From contig NZ_FPBF01000001.1 in assembly GCF_900116615.1 (NCBI RefSeq), positions 288,294 to 352,293 of the forward strand: a stretch of DNA of 64,000 bases, given 5' to 3'. Source of the DNA: Algoriphagus locisalis (GTDB taxonomy: Bacteria > Bacteroidota > Bacteroidia > Cytophagales > Cyclobacteriaceae). Made by a program: the position numbers and the translations under genes. The notes beneath the pieces were generated by a model. It saw nothing but the letters and a program-made list of their open reading frames with translations. It made no database searches and was not told the origin of the DNA. Positions 7,850-17,144 of this stretch are shown here, one piece after another; position 1 is the first letter of the stretch, and the number at the start of each line of letters is the position of its first letter.

Positions 7850-10390
7850 TTATTTGTTAGGCCTAGTCAAATAAGTAGTATAGCCGATTTGGAGCTGGGC
7901 AAAGTTGTTCTTGAAATCCCTGAATTCTGAGTTGAATCTATAGCGAAAAAACAATCGCCCTTGATTCTCTTTATTAATATTAAGGTAGGCAAGAATGGTC
8001 ACTCTTTGAAGCGTATTGTTTTCGTTTGATTTGGAAAAACTTTCAAAACCTGTGAATCCATTTACCTTAGCTTTCTGCGTGAAAAACAACTCATCAGAAA
8101 GTAGCCAGTTGATTCCATAGGAAAACTCAAACCCAAAGCGCTCATCACCATTGATTCGAAGCAGACCTTCTAAAGATGGCTGAATAGTATTTGTAAATCC
8201 TCTTGGAAAATCATGTGCCTCCGGTTCTTCCTTGTTCAATGCAAGATCAGTTCTGCCAAATCGGAATCCGGTATTGAACAAAAACGTAGATTTTGTATTG
8301 GGTATGTCATATAGAAATAGGTTAAAGTCAGCTCCCACACTAAATACTTCATACTGTTTAAGATCTAAAGTCGATACACCGTATGCTGAAGATCCATCAC
8401 CTACAGCCCCGGTAGAAAAGCTTGCCACCTCCAGATACTTGTTATTGTTCTCTATCTTGGAGTAGATAAACTGCGGTTTAAAATAGTTGAATACTCCAAT
8501 ATTGGCTTGGTTTAGCACAAAAAGTCTTAGAAGGAAGAACACATAAGGCCTTTGAAACCTCTTGGTGAGCAGTGGGATTTCCTTGTCAATTTCCAATTGG
8601 ATCAGCCCATTGGGATTGTTATCCTGGATTCCGACAAAATCAGAGAAGATCTTTAGTTGAAGGATTTCCTTAGAATCGGCTTTAAAAAATGTTTTTTTGT
8701 TTTCGGTGGGTAGGATCACCTCATAAGAACCATCCTTCGGAGAATAATCCTTCCTGTCCAACTCCAGCTTCTCGGTGATCACATCGACTAAATCCCCCAT
8801 TTTTAGTTCATAATGAGTTCCGTTTTTAAACCTTGCATAGAGCTTGTAATTGCCCAACTGCTCTATATCTTTTTTGGAGGATATGCCAAAAGGGTAGTCA
8901 TTGATAAATTTTAAATGATACTCAGGGATGACTATGCTTTTGTCCTTTTCTGCGATACTTCTATGGTCAAATATCGAAGCCGAACCATTGACAGTGATAT
9001 TTTCTATATAGCCACTATTAATCTCCAGCTGTACTGAGCTTGGCCTAAATTCAAATTTGTTAGTTTTAAAGAGTTGCTTGAGTTGATCAGAAACTTCTTT
9101 AGATTTTTCGGTTTCTATATCATTTAATTCTTGAGTAAGGGCTCCAAGTTCGCTTTCCACTCGACTTAGCGTGTCATTGATGAAAATCAATTTATCATTA
9201 TTGATTAAAATTGAATCTCTAATTAAACTGCTCTGATTTTGGTCTCGTCTGATGGAGTTCAGAGCAGTCTGTACATTTTTTAATTTTGAGAGTTCAGTTT
9301 TAATTCTTTGAAGGCTGCTTTCATAGGATATATCAGTTGAATCAAAAAATGGTTGAAGCTCTGTAGATAAATGGATCAATTGATTTGTACTTATTTTAGT
9401 ATAAATTTCCTCAATCTCATTTATAAAGTTTTGAAGGTTAGAGATTTCAATTGTTTGCATTCCTTCTGATTCACTTTCCTCTTCAGGTAAGGTAAATTCG
9501 TACCTGTTTATCGGCTCCTTGACTATTTTCTCATTTTCAGAAATACTTTTATCTAAGGTTTTAATTTTTTGTTGAAACAATTCAATTTCTGATTTATAAA
9601 GACTGGAATCACTTTTCAATAAAAGTTTCTCTTGTCTTAGGTCTATAATTTTTGTTTCCAATTCATTTGAAAAGGTCGCCATTGTACTCTCATACTCTTC
9701 CAGTTTGACTTTTATCTCGAGTTGGATAGCATCATAATATTCCTTGTTGATGCTTTTATAGAGTGTTATCAACCTCTCATTCTTATTCTTTATACTGGAT
9801 ATACTGTCAAGGTTTGAAAGAAAAGGGGCTTTAAATATTACCTCACATGTATCGCAAAGCTTTAAATTGTATTGGGCAGAAGCATAGGGATTCTCTAAAA
9901 ATGTCGTATCAACTTTTTGGTTCGGGAAAAGCCATTTCAGCATATAGTAAATGTCTTTGACATTGATGGAAGCAAAGTTGGAATGGTGATAGGCATACAC
10001 GGGTAGCTCTTCATTAAAAACCATTTCCATCGCTTTTTTGCCCGGCTCATTCTCTATCTGAAAGACATTCTGAGTAGAAAAATAGAAAAAATACTTCTCT
10101 ATTTCCCCGGGGGCAATTCCTTCGATAAGACTATTTTCCCGAATGGCTGACTCAAGCATCTCTTTGAAATTATCTGAATTATTGTTGACTAAACTAAAGG
10201 AGGCAACCTCAGTCGCTGGATCATTCTGATTGAAGATCTTGTAAGTGAACTTTCCCCCTTTCTCAAACGCAGAAAGGTAATAGTCTTTGTTTTTGGATAA
10301 ATCCACCGAACCCAAGTTTCTGGCTTCTTGGGCCTGTACTTGGCTGGAAATTAAAACTATGGAAAAAAGAAGGTAGAGATATGTTTTCAT
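7850..10390 (-). CDS. Secreted coiled-coil protein with predicted C-terminal outer-membrane barrel
   Basis: The 846-residue protein starts with a signal peptide (MKTYLYLLFSIVLISSQVQA, cut before QEARN). Residues about 200-440 are rich in E/K/L heptads and look like long coiled coils. The last ~230 residues alternate aromatic and polar residues in strand-like blocks and end QIGYTTYLTRPNK, as outer-membrane beta-barrels do. I do not recognise a family. An envelope-spanning structural role is possible. It is a single minus-strand gene between two plus-strand blocks, so it is probably not part of the glycan operon. The ATG is well supported by the signal peptide. Confidence 0.75.
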   Translation of the reverse strand: MKTYLYLLFSIVLISSQVQAQEARNLGSVDLSKNKDYYLSAFEKGGKFTYKIFNQNDPATEVASFSLVNNNSDNFKEMLESAIRENSLIEGIAPGEIEKYFFYFSTQNVFQIENEPGKKAMEMVFNEELPVYAYHHSNFASINVKDIYYMLKWLFPNQKVDTTFLENPYASAQYNLKLCDTCEVIFKAPFLSNLDSISSIKNKNERLITLYKSINKEYYDAIQLEIKVKLEEYESTMATFSNELETKIIDLRQEKLLLKSDSSLYKSEIELFQQKIKTLDKSISENEKIVKEPINRYEFTLPEEESESEGMQTIEISNLQNFINEIEEIYTKISTNQLIHLSTELQPFFDSTDISYESSLQRIKTELSKLKNVQTALNSIRRDQNQSSLIRDSILINNDKLIFINDTLSRVESELGALTQELNDIETEKSKEVSDQLKQLFKTNKFEFRPSSVQLEINSGYIENITVNGSASIFDHRSIAEKDKSIVIPEYHLKFINDYPFGISSKKDIEQLGNYKLYARFKNGTHYELKMGDLVDVITEKLELDRKDYSPKDGSYEVILPTENKKTFFKADSKEILQLKIFSDFVGIQDNNPNGLIQLEIDKEIPLLTKRFQRPYVFFLLRLFVLNQANIGVFNYFKPQFIYSKIENNNKYLEVASFSTGAVGDGSSAYGVSTLDLKQYEVFSVGADFNLFLYDIPNTKSTFLFNTGFRFGRTDLALNKEEPEAHDFPRGFTNTIQPSLEGLLRINGDERFGFEFSYGINWLLSDELFFTQKAKVNGFTGFESFSKSNENNTLQRVTILAYLNINKENQGRLFFRYRFNSEFRDFKNNFAQLQIGYTTYLTRPNK

Positions 10391-10947
10391 GTGTTCGTAA
10401 TTTATTTTTTAATGTTCATAACCTGTCCCGTGACGAAGGATACGGGATGGAATTTCGCAGCGATTATAATCATGTCATTGTGTGACTTTTTAGTCATGCC
10501 TGTCTGCCTCAGGCAGGCTAGATTTCATGACAAAACTTTTTGGTTTATAAAAATCTTTCAGAAAATTTAGGTACAACCAAACCCACATTAAACCCTCAAT
10601 GTGAAGACGGTAGGCCAGAATTAGCAAATGGTACCTTATTGCTATTTTTCGGTGCACTGATAGGATGATTACCTAAATTGTGTTTTTGATCTGATTATCA
10701 GATTCTTGCCAGTAGATCAAAAGGGCCACGACTTCGCTCGGCCACAGGATTTGAGGTTATTAAAGGGAGGAGGGAAAAACAAAACTAACGGGCAATGGGC
10801 GAAGTCGAGGTGATGCTTAATGAAGTATTGCTTATCGGTGGCATTCCGTATATCCATGTATCTTAATATTCTCCTGCAGATTCTTAAGGGTTTAAGGTGA
10901 AATTCTTATATTGAGATACTTTTGAATTCTAAGTCTATGTGTAGAAT
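10391..10947. repeat. Non-coding stretch with inverted copy of the 5346-6041 repeat
   Basis: About 10436-10531 reads, in reverse orientation, the GCAGACAGGCATGACTAAAA section of the repeat at 5346-6041 (here TTTTTAGTCATGCCTGTCTG then CCTCAGGCAGG). The phrase ATTCCGTATATCCATG at 10843-10858 repeats 166-181. The rest shows no gene. Confidence 0.7.
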
Positions 10948-11769
10948 ATGGGTATTTTTATAATCGCCTTTCTTCTGGTCCAGGTCATTCCTGAACAAGT
11001 ATCTTTGACTGAAGATCATTTTGATAAGGCAATAATTTTGGGGCTGCTCCCCATCCTAGTTGCGTTTTCCTTTATTGTTTTTGTTATATACAGGTCCAAA
11101 AGAGAAGCAGAGTTTAAGGAGAAGGAAACCGTCCTTAGATTAAAAAGTGCTGAAGGAGAACTGAAGGCCTTGAAGGCCCAAATCAATCCCCATTTTATTT
11201 TCAACTGTCTTAACTCCATCCATCATTATATACAGTCCAATGACTCCAAATCCGCTGGTATATATTTGATTAAATTCTCCCAATTGGTGCGCTATGTACT
11301 AGAGAGTACTTCCAAAAACTGGGTTTCTCTAGAAGAGGAATTGGAAACAAATAGGAATTACCTTGAGCTGGAGCAGATGAGAAACAATGGTGCCTTCTCC
11401 TTCGATTTTGTATGCGCCGGATCGATTTCTCCTTCAGAGATTTTTATACCTCCCATGCTTATCCAGCCCTTCTTGGAAAATGCAGTCTGGCATGGAGTAA
11501 GTAAAAATGGGCATATACTCCTGTCTCTGGCAATCCTGAATGATACCTATCTGGAATGTAAAGTAGAAAACAAAGGGCAGGCCATTGATGAAAAAATGCC
11601 CTATGACCTATCAAATCTGATCAAGAAAAGCTCTATGGGCTTACAATTGATGAGAGATAGGTTTGAGTCCCTCAATGCTTTAAGAGGTTTCCAATCCGGA
11701 TTTGAGTTTGGAGAGGCCGTAAGTGGGAGCAAAGTCGTAACCCTCAAATTCCCATACCTCTGTGAATAA
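10948..11769 (+). CDS. LytS-type sensor histidine kinase
   Basis: The 273-residue protein has a short hydrophobic N-terminus and one transmembrane helix (about 28-49). A linker follows, then the His_kinase box LKAQINPHFIFNCLNSIHHYI (His82) and an HATPase with MLIQPFLENAVWHG (N-box) and SMGLQLMRDRF. It should phosphorylate the response regulator encoded 1 bp downstream. The sensor part is unusually small, so signal reception may lie in the membrane or a partner protein. An in-frame TAG lies two codons upstream, which fixes the ATG. Confidence 0.9.
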   Translation: MGIFIIAFLLVQVIPEQVSLTEDHFDKAIILGLLPILVAFSFIVFVIYRSKREAEFKEKETVLRLKSAEGELKALKAQINPHFIFNCLNSIHHYIQSNDSKSAGIYLIKFSQLVRYVLESTSKNWVSLEEELETNRNYLELEQMRNNGAFSFDFVCAGSISPSEIFIPPMLIQPFLENAVWHGVSKNGHILLSLAILNDTYLECKVENKGQAIDEKMPYDLSNLIKKSSMGLQLMRDRFESLNALRGFQSGFEFGEAVSGSKVVTLKFPYLCE

Positions 11770-11770
11770 T

Positions 11771-12505
11771 ATGCCGATTAAAGTAATCATAGTGGAAGAT
11801 GATATCCACGCATTGGAAAATCTGCAAAAGCTGATCTCTGTAGAAACTGATATACAACTCCTAGCTACTGCAACTACCCTGGCGCAGGCCGATGAACTGT
11901 GTCTTGCTTTGAAGCCAGACTTGGTGTTTTGCGACGTCATGGTTCCGCCATCCACCTCTTTTGATTGGCTTATGAATATGGATTCTATTCCTTTTGACCT
12001 CATATTTACCACTTCTTTTGAAGAGTTTGCAGTTAAGGCTTTTAGAATAGCAGCTATCGATTACTTAGTGAAACCCATAGTTTCTGAGGAGCTTAATGCG
12101 GCTTTGGAAAAATATAGAAAAAAGAGTTTGGCAGATGGACTTAGGATAGGACAGCTACTAAAGAATCTGTCTGCGCCCAAAGTGAAATCCAAACTGGCAC
12201 TGCCCACTTTTACGGGATATACATTTGTGGACATTGCAGATATAATTCGCTGTGAATCCGATAATACCTATACCACATTCTATTTTAGTAATAGAGAACA
12301 GATTATTGTCTCCAAAACGCTCAAAGAGGTAGAAGGAATGCTGGAGGACTATGGGTTTTGCAGGGTTCACAATTCACATTTAGTCAATCTAGCCCTGATC
12401 AAAGAATATTTCAAAGGAGAAGGGGGACAGGTCAAATTGGCAGATGGCTCAGTAGTCGATGTGTCCCGAAGAAGAAAAGAAGACTTCCTCAGCAAACTGA
12501 GGTAG
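11771..12505 (+). CDS. LytTR-family response regulator
   Basis: A receiver domain (VIIVEDDIHALENL; phospho-acceptor in LVFCDVMVP, Asp55; FTTSFEEFAVKAF; DYLVKPI with the conserved Lys) is followed by a LytTR DNA-binding domain (DIIRCESDNTYT, KTLKEVEGML, CRVHNSHLVNLALI). The ATG at 11771 begins one base after the kinase stop. A GTG at 11762 would add three residues and overlap the kinase gene by 8 bp, which is less likely. It is expected to act as a transcription factor for local or envelope genes; the target is not visible. Confidence 0.92.
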   Translation: MPIKVIIVEDDIHALENLQKLISVETDIQLLATATTLAQADELCLALKPDLVFCDVMVPPSTSFDWLMNMDSIPFDLIFTTSFEEFAVKAFRIAAIDYLVKPIVSEELNAALEKYRKKSLADGLRIGQLLKNLSAPKVKSKLALPTFTGYTFVDIADIIRCESDNTYTTFYFSNREQIIVSKTLKEVEGMLEDYGFCRVHNSHLVNLALIKEYFKGEGGQVKLADGSVVDVSRRRKEDFLSKLR

Positions 12506-12613
12506 TCAGATTCTATACACCGGATAGCCGATTTCTAAGAAAGGGAAACCAAAATCTAATCGGAACTGGCAGTTAATAGTTGATTTTAGAACCTTAGCCT
12601 AAAATTACAAACT

Positions 12614-12880
12614 ATGGAAAAGCTGGTGGTTTCTGCATTTTTGGAAGAGGGGAGAATCAAATTATTGTTGGATGGGGAGGAGATTTTTAACCCAGGTGAG
12701 TTGCATACTTCCATGGAGTTAAAATCAGGGGAGAATTACTGTTTGCATTGGTTTGTCCAGGCCAGATTCAAATCAGTTTTTTCCATTACCGTGTCATCAC
12801 CTAGTGCCGCAGAATTCAAGCTGACCCAGCGGATAGGAGTGACGGGCAAGGAAATAGGAGGATATTATTTTAAACTATAA
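12614..12880 (+). CDS. Small protein of unknown function
   Basis: The 88-residue protein has alternating hydrophobic and polar residues suggesting a beta-sandwich (LVVSAFLEEGRIKLLLDG, then FKSVFSITVSSP). It has no signal peptide or membrane segment. It is spaced 11 bp from the next gene and lies 108 bp behind the LytTR gene, so it may be in a three-gene operon with 12892 and 13617. The product is not recognised. Confidence 0.6.
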   Translation: MEKLVVSAFLEEGRIKLLLDGEEIFNPGELHTSMELKSGENYCLHWFVQARFKSVFSITVSSPSAAEFKLTQRIGVTGKEIGGYYFKL

Positions 12881-12891
12881 AACCTATAATT

Positions 12892-13605
12892 ATGAGCAAA
12901 AAGAGAAAAGATACTGACCCTCTTGGGTATGAGGATGCCTTGGAGCATTTATCAAAGTTGTTTTGGTGGTCTCTCAGGGATGGTTGGAACTTGGGATGTA
13001 TTGGGGGAATAATCCATGCTGAGCGCTTGAAAGAATGGGTCAAGAATTCAGAGTTTAAAGGAATAAGAATGTGGTTTTGTAAAAAACCTGAAGAAAAACC
13101 TGTTTTTTTGGTAATGGATCCTGTATTTGAAGACTTTTATACTTCCCATGATATTCCCACTAATGTCCAGGTTGGACAGGATTTCTCCATTGCCAAAAGT
13201 TTAATTATGGGTGAGGATCTAGAGGAAATTAATTTATTTAATTGGTTTAGAGGTGAGGATGGGAACTTGGATGCTGAATCAAATCTTGTTTCTCCACCGC
13301 AGGAGACTTTTACTAACACAGATGTGGAAAGTTGGAAGCAGGAATTTTTAAGAGTCTTTAAAGATTTTCCTCTAAACAAACAAGGTTGGACTTATTTTAT
13401 AGATGAAACAGATAAGGGAAAACTTATTACCCAGTTAGCCAATAGAAATGGTTTTACTTACCTGGGCTATTGCTTTGGCTATGATCATTCATGTGAGGAC
13501 AATTGCCTTCGGGTAATGCTTATCCCAGTAAATGCTATGGGTAGGAATATCGTATCAGAGGCTGAGGAAAGTATGCTACAATACTCCTGGCCTCCAAAAA
13601 CTTAA
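12892..13605 (+). CDS. Hypothetical cytoplasmic protein
   Basis: The 237-residue soluble protein is rich in Trp and aromatic residues (FWWSLRDGWN, GWTYFIDE, YLGYCFGYDHSCEDNCLRVM). It has three Cys in its last third and no signal peptide. I do not recognise a family. It sits 11 bp from its neighbours on both sides, consistent with an operon with the small protein before it and the membrane protein after it. Confidence 0.6.
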   Translation: MSKKRKDTDPLGYEDALEHLSKLFWWSLRDGWNLGCIGGIIHAERLKEWVKNSEFKGIRMWFCKKPEEKPVFLVMDPVFEDFYTSHDIPTNVQVGQDFSIAKSLIMGEDLEEINLFNWFRGEDGNLDAESNLVSPPQETFTNTDVESWKQEFLRVFKDFPLNKQGWTYFIDETDKGKLITQLANRNGFTYLGYCFGYDHSCEDNCLRVMLIPVNAMGRNIVSEAEESMLQYSWPPKT

Positions 13606-13616
13606 TCTTATCAATT

Positions 13617-14315
13617 ATGGAGCTGAACACTTTTCCCATAAAGGAGATTTCTACCTGCGCCATTTTAGTGCCATTGGGTTTTGCAGCGTACACACTTAAA
13701 ACAGGGGATCTAAAGATCCGCCTGTTTTTTCTATTTCTGCTGGTAGGAGCCTGTGTGGATGGAATGGGCTGGTTCATTTATTCCAATGAACTGGAAAACT
13801 TATATACCTTCCATGGTGTTTTTCAATACTGCTACCTTTTTTTTGAAGCCCTGTTTTTTGTCTGGCTATGTACAGGTTTTTTAAATCACCCCAAAGTTGA
13901 ACGCATCAGGATTAGCTTTTTTACTTTGCTCACAATAGCGTTCCTTATCAAAGGAGTTCTGTTTTTTGCCCATCTGGATGATCCCTATCGCCCTTCCCCC
14001 TTAAACTCCCTAATGGATGGGATGTTTCTGGCCTCCATTTCTTTTTTATCTGCTTTTGCTCTCCTGCAAATGGCAGAACGCATCTCCCAACTCCTGACAT
14101 ACCCCTGGTTCTGGATTATTTCAGGTATATTTTTCTATTGCTTTGGTTCCTTCTTTATTGATATCATGCTGGCAGTAGGGATTATGGAGGAAATTTGGGG
14201 GATGAAGAATGTGGTCAACATAATCCAATATGGATTTTTCACTACTGGACTTTATTTATACGAAGGGAATTCTTTCTATCAAGGTGCTAACTCACGAATC
14301 CAAAAAGAAAGCTAA
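13617..14315 (+). CDS. Hypothetical seven-helix membrane protein
   Basis: The 232-residue protein has about seven hydrophobic helices (starting near residues 13, 37, 65, 100, 135, 160 and 190) and short loops. It has no catalytic motif that I recognise. The ATG at 13617 follows the upstream gene by 11 bp. It could be a sensor or accessory subunit for the upstream signalling genes, but that is only a guess from position. Confidence 0.6.
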   Translation: MELNTFPIKEISTCAILVPLGFAAYTLKTGDLKIRLFFLFLLVGACVDGMGWFIYSNELENLYTFHGVFQYCYLFFEALFFVWLCTGFLNHPKVERIRISFFTLLTIAFLIKGVLFFAHLDDPYRPSPLNSLMDGMFLASISFLSAFALLQMAERISQLLTYPWFWIISGIFFYCFGSFFIDIMLAVGIMEEIWGMKNVVNIIQYGFFTTGLYLYEGNSFYQGANSRIQKES

Positions 14316-14859
14316 GGTTTCTACTCCTTCCGCCGTGGCGGACAGGCTGTATCTCATCCTACAAATGACCCATACAAGGACTCCACTCGACCCTTCTGCC
14401 CTAAGTCTCTTGCCTAGGTCCACATCCTACTACAGTGTTCAGACTGCCAATTCTCCACTAGCTCCCACATCCGAAATCCCACACCCGAAATCCCAAATCC
14501 GAAATCCGAAATCATAAATCCACATCCGAAATCGAACATCCCTTGTTTTTCAAAAACAACCGAGTAAATTTATTACTCAGTCAGACCTTAGCTCTAATTC
14601 CCTATCGGATCTACTAATCTATTTCATTTAGTAATAGTCTTAGTGGTAACGATGTTCCCCCTTCAGGGGGCTAGGGGGTGTGAGTGAAAGGGCGAAGCTG
14701 TGTTTTTTTAGTAGCGAGTAGTAAGAACCAAGAACCAAGAAACAAGCAGCCAACTGCTCCCGATCCCGATAGCTATCGGGACTATCGCCCCGGGGCCACC
14801 CGCCAATAACTTGTGTTTTTCCTTTTCGTGTAATACATTGAAATAGAAATCAATACCCT
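14316..14859. repeat. Non-coding block of heptamers and palindromes
   Basis: It holds a TCCGCCGTGGCGGAC palindrome (about 14329-14343) and a CCGAAAT-type heptamer array (about 14468-14535). It also has a second copy of the 1993-2066 element (hairpin at 14572-14588, phrase at 14684-14699), an AAGAACC-type heptamer run near 14725-14750, and CCCGATAGCTATCGGG at about 14765-14780. No gene is supported. Confidence 0.75.
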
Positions 14860-15087
14860 ATGCAGACCATAACCTTAAAAGTATCAGAATCGGCGTACGA
14901 TCAGTTGATGAGATTACTTAAAACTATAAATCCAAAGGAGCTTGAGATAATTAATGAAAATTTCAACACACTTCAAGCTGAAGTAGTCGCAGACTACCAC
15001 CATGCCAAGAAAAATGATACCACCTCCCTTTCTATCGAAGAACTTGAAAAGGAATTGAGTACCATGCTTGAGAAATATGACACTTAG
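14860..15087 (+). CDS. Antitoxin of a RelE/ParE-type pair
   Basis: The 75-residue acidic protein begins MQTITLKVSESAYDQLMRLL, a ribbon-helix-helix-like start, and ends in a charged helix (SIEELEKELSTMLEKYDT). Small size, overlap of its stop with the downstream toxin start, and gene order fit a type II antitoxin that binds its toxin and represses the operon. The exact family is not certain. Confidence 0.65.
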   Translation: MQTITLKVSESAYDQLMRLLKTINPKELEIINENFNTLQAEVVADYHHAKKNDTTSLSIEELEKELSTMLEKYDT

Positions 15088-15364
15088 AATTGCTCATGTC
15101 TTTAAGATAAAACTCCAAACCCAATTACTATTTATAGCGTCAGATAAACTTTCAGCTGCAAGAAAGTTTCAGAAAGATCTATTGAAACAGATTAAGATGA
15201 TTCCAAAACACCCGCTGAAATGCAGGAAATCAATATTTTTTGAATCTGAAAATTTTAGAGATTTGGTTTTTAGAGGGTATATCATTGTTTATGAAATTAT
15301 TCCAGAATCAAAGGAGATCCTCGTTTTTGGACTTGTGAATTATGAAAGAGGGCTTTCGTCTTAG
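15077..15364 (+). CDS. RelE/ParE-family toxin
   Basis: About 95 residues from the ATG at 15077 (a TTG at 15068 is an alternative). The pattern KLSAARKFQKDLLKQI, then IPKHPLKCRKS, FRDLVFRGYIIVYEI and ILVFGLVNYERG matches the RelE/ParE plasmid-stabilisation fold, including the Arg-Gly-Tyr turn before the last strands. Members either cleave mRNA at the ribosome or inhibit gyrase; the sequence does not tell which. It overlaps the antitoxin gene. Confidence 0.75.
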   Translation: MTLRIAHVFKIKLQTQLLFIASDKLSAARKFQKDLLKQIKMIPKHPLKCRKSIFFESENFRDLVFRGYIIVYEIIPESKEILVFGLVNYERGLSS

Positions 15365-15619
15365 TACTAGTAGCAAGTAGTAAGTAGTAAGTAGCAAGAA
15401 ACAAGAATCAAGAACCAAGAACCAAGCAGACAACCAAAGTCAGGTAAGGTCAAACAGCCAACCGCTAACCGCTAACCGCCAACAGCGAACCGCCACCCGC
15501 CAACCGCTTGTGTTTTTCGTTTCAGTCTAATACCTTGATAAAAATATACGAACCGATTCTATTCATAGGAGGTTTATAATCAGCATAGTGTTTGCACATA
15601 GGATCGTAGATAACTAGTT
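15365..15619. repeat. Heptamer arrays between two toxin-antitoxin pairs
   Basis: AGTAGCA/AGTAGTA units grade into AAGAACC units (about 15366-15425), then CCAACCG/CTAACCG/CCACCCG units (about 15451-15508), all in 7-bp spacing. The remaining ~110 bp before the next gene may hold its promoter; none is clear. Confidence 0.75.
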
Positions 15620-15907
15620 ATGGAAGCCAAAAAAAAGCATATAGATACAGTTAACGAACCAAGTGGTCAGGTATATCAAACTGCTTCAAAATCTAACATT
15701 TCAAAGATTTTGGACTTGGCTAAAAAGCTTTCAAATAGCGAAATACTTCAATTGACAAAAAAGCTGGATGTGATGGTGAAAAAGCAATCAGAACTTTCAA
15801 GTACAAACTTTTCAAGCTTCCTCCTTTCTGGTCCTGTTATGGATGATACGCAGTTTGAAAGCTTCCTAAAGGAAAGAAAGGATTTTAATCAATGGAGAAA
15901 GAAATAA
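15620..15907 (+). CDS. Antitoxin partner of PIN-domain toxin (VapB-like)
   Basis: The 95-residue charged protein is helix-rich in the middle (ILDLAKKLSNSEILQLTKKL) and has a C-terminal FESFLKERKDFNQWRKK tail likely to bind the toxin. It overlaps the PIN-domain gene by 16 bp, the usual VapBC arrangement. The N-terminus lacks a clear AbrB or ribbon-helix-helix signature, so the antitoxin subfamily is unknown. Confidence 0.65.
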   Translation: MEAKKKHIDTVNEPSGQVYQTASKSNISKILDLAKKLSNSEILQLTKKLDVMVKKQSELSSTNFSSFLLSGPVMDDTQFESFLKERKDFNQWRKK

Positions 15908-16299
15908 TCCTTTTGGATACAGGAATCTTGATAGATTATTTCCGGAAAAAGGATAAAGAGAATTCAATTCTTTATCAGCTTTCTTTGGAAAAGTATGAAT
16001 TCAAAGTAGCTACAATAACTCAATACGAAGTTTTATTGGGGGCAAATGACTCTCAAGTTAACTTTTGGAAGGAATTATTTGGGAGAGTAAAGATTCTTTC
16101 ATTTGATGAACAAGCTGCAATCACGGCTTCTAATATTTATAAACAACTTAAAGTCGAAAATAAGCTCATTGATATAGCTGACATCCTGATTGCCGCGATT
16201 GCAATGACTAACCAAATCGCTTTGGCTACACTTAATAGCAAACATTTTAATAGAATCAGTAAACTTGAACTTCTGAGATTGCCACAAGCAAATGCTTGA
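15892..16299 (+). CDS. vapC: PIN-domain ribonuclease toxin
   Basis: The 135-residue PIN domain has the expected acidic residues: Asp9 (LLDTGILIDYF), Glu46 (QYEVLLGA) and Asp97 (LIDIADILIAA), then LATLNSKHFNRI, the usual C-terminal PIN motif. VapC toxins cut RNA, often initiator tRNA or rRNA loops. All catalytic positions look intact. It overlaps its antitoxin. Confidence 0.88.
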   Translation: MEKEIILLDTGILIDYFRKKDKENSILYQLSLEKYEFKVATITQYEVLLGANDSQVNFWKELFGRVKILSFDEQAAITASNIYKQLKVENKLIDIADILIAAIAMTNQIALATLNSKHFNRISKLELLRLPQANA

Positions 16300-16772
16300 A
16301 GCAGACAGATTTCAAATTCACCTCAGCTTCTGATGCTTCACTTCGCCAACTACCCCTTCACCTTTAGGTTTCTTTTGGAAATCAGCAATAATCAAAGGTG
16401 GCTAGGGGGATTTAAAATTTGAAAGTAGGAAGTAATAAGTAGCAAGTATCAAGACGACATGCTAAGGAAATAGAGTGCCAAGGGCACACCCAGTATCAGC
16501 CCTGAATACAGCAACGCGAAATTCAGGGGTTAGATTAAAGAGAACTCTACCAGAGTGCCAAAGGCACGATCAGTAAAATCTTTTAACCCACAAAAGGCAC
16601 AAAGAGCACAAATTCCCAGACTGCAAACTAACAACCAACAACTCCTAGTCTTTACCACTAAGTTTATTCTCCGCTCCGCGATAGCTATCGGGAAGGGGTC
16701 GGGGGTCATACCCCGCATCGGACACCGGACAACAAACAACCAACTGACAAACAATATTTGTAAATTTCAAAC
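16300..16772. repeat. Repeat blocks R1 (copy 1) and R2 (copy 1)
   Basis: R1 at 16341-16413 runs from CTTCGCCAAC to GGGGGATTT and recurs at 17483-17555 and, partly, 19239-19281. R2 at about 16452-16720 has a GTGCCAAGGGCAC palindrome, a CCTGAAT / ATTCAGG inverted pair, then GTGCCAAAGGCACGATCAGT, and recurs at 17608-17850 and 19044-19215. Heptamers of GTAGCAA type lie between R1 and R2. A GATAGCTATCGGG palindrome is at about 16680. The end (16717-16760) is a CGGACAC/CCAACTG heptamer run. No gene is seen. Confidence 0.88.
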
Positions 16773-17144
16773 ATGGAAGAGAAAGCCCTTTTAGATCAAG
16801 TATCGGATTCTCAGAGATCTTTGTATGTCACATCAACAGGACTAAAGATGCTTCTCGAAAAAAAGGAGGCACTAATCCAGCTATGTGAAAAATTTGAATT
16901 AGAAAGACTTTATGTTTTTGGATCTGTTTTGGGACATACGTTTAGTGAGGAAAGTGATTATGACTTTTTGATTAAGTTCAAGGATATTCCTTTTGAACGA
17001 TATACAGATAACTATTTCGCTTTGCATGAAGCATTGGAAAGCCTACTGAATAGACAGATAGACCTACTGACTGAAAATTCTTTAAGCAATAAGTTTTTTA
17101 AGGATCAAATCACCAATTCAAGACTTTTGCTTTATGCAGCTTGA
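16773..17144 (+). CDS. mntA: MNT-type nucleotidyltransferase antitoxin
   Basis: The 123-residue protein has the minimal nucleotidyltransferase signature GSVLGHTFSEESDYDFLI (Gly50-Ser51, Asp62, Asp64) and a downstream acidic IDLLTE strand. MntA antitoxins of HEPN-MNT pairs can add AMP groups to the HepT toxin and so silence it. The 11-bp overlap with a HEPN gene supports this role. The active-site residues appear intact. Confidence 0.85.
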   Translation: MEEKALLDQVSDSQRSLYVTSTGLKMLLEKKEALIQLCEKFELERLYVFGSVLGHTFSEESDYDFLIKFKDIPFERYTDNYFALHEALESLLNRQIDLLTENSLSNKFFKDQITNSRLLLYAA

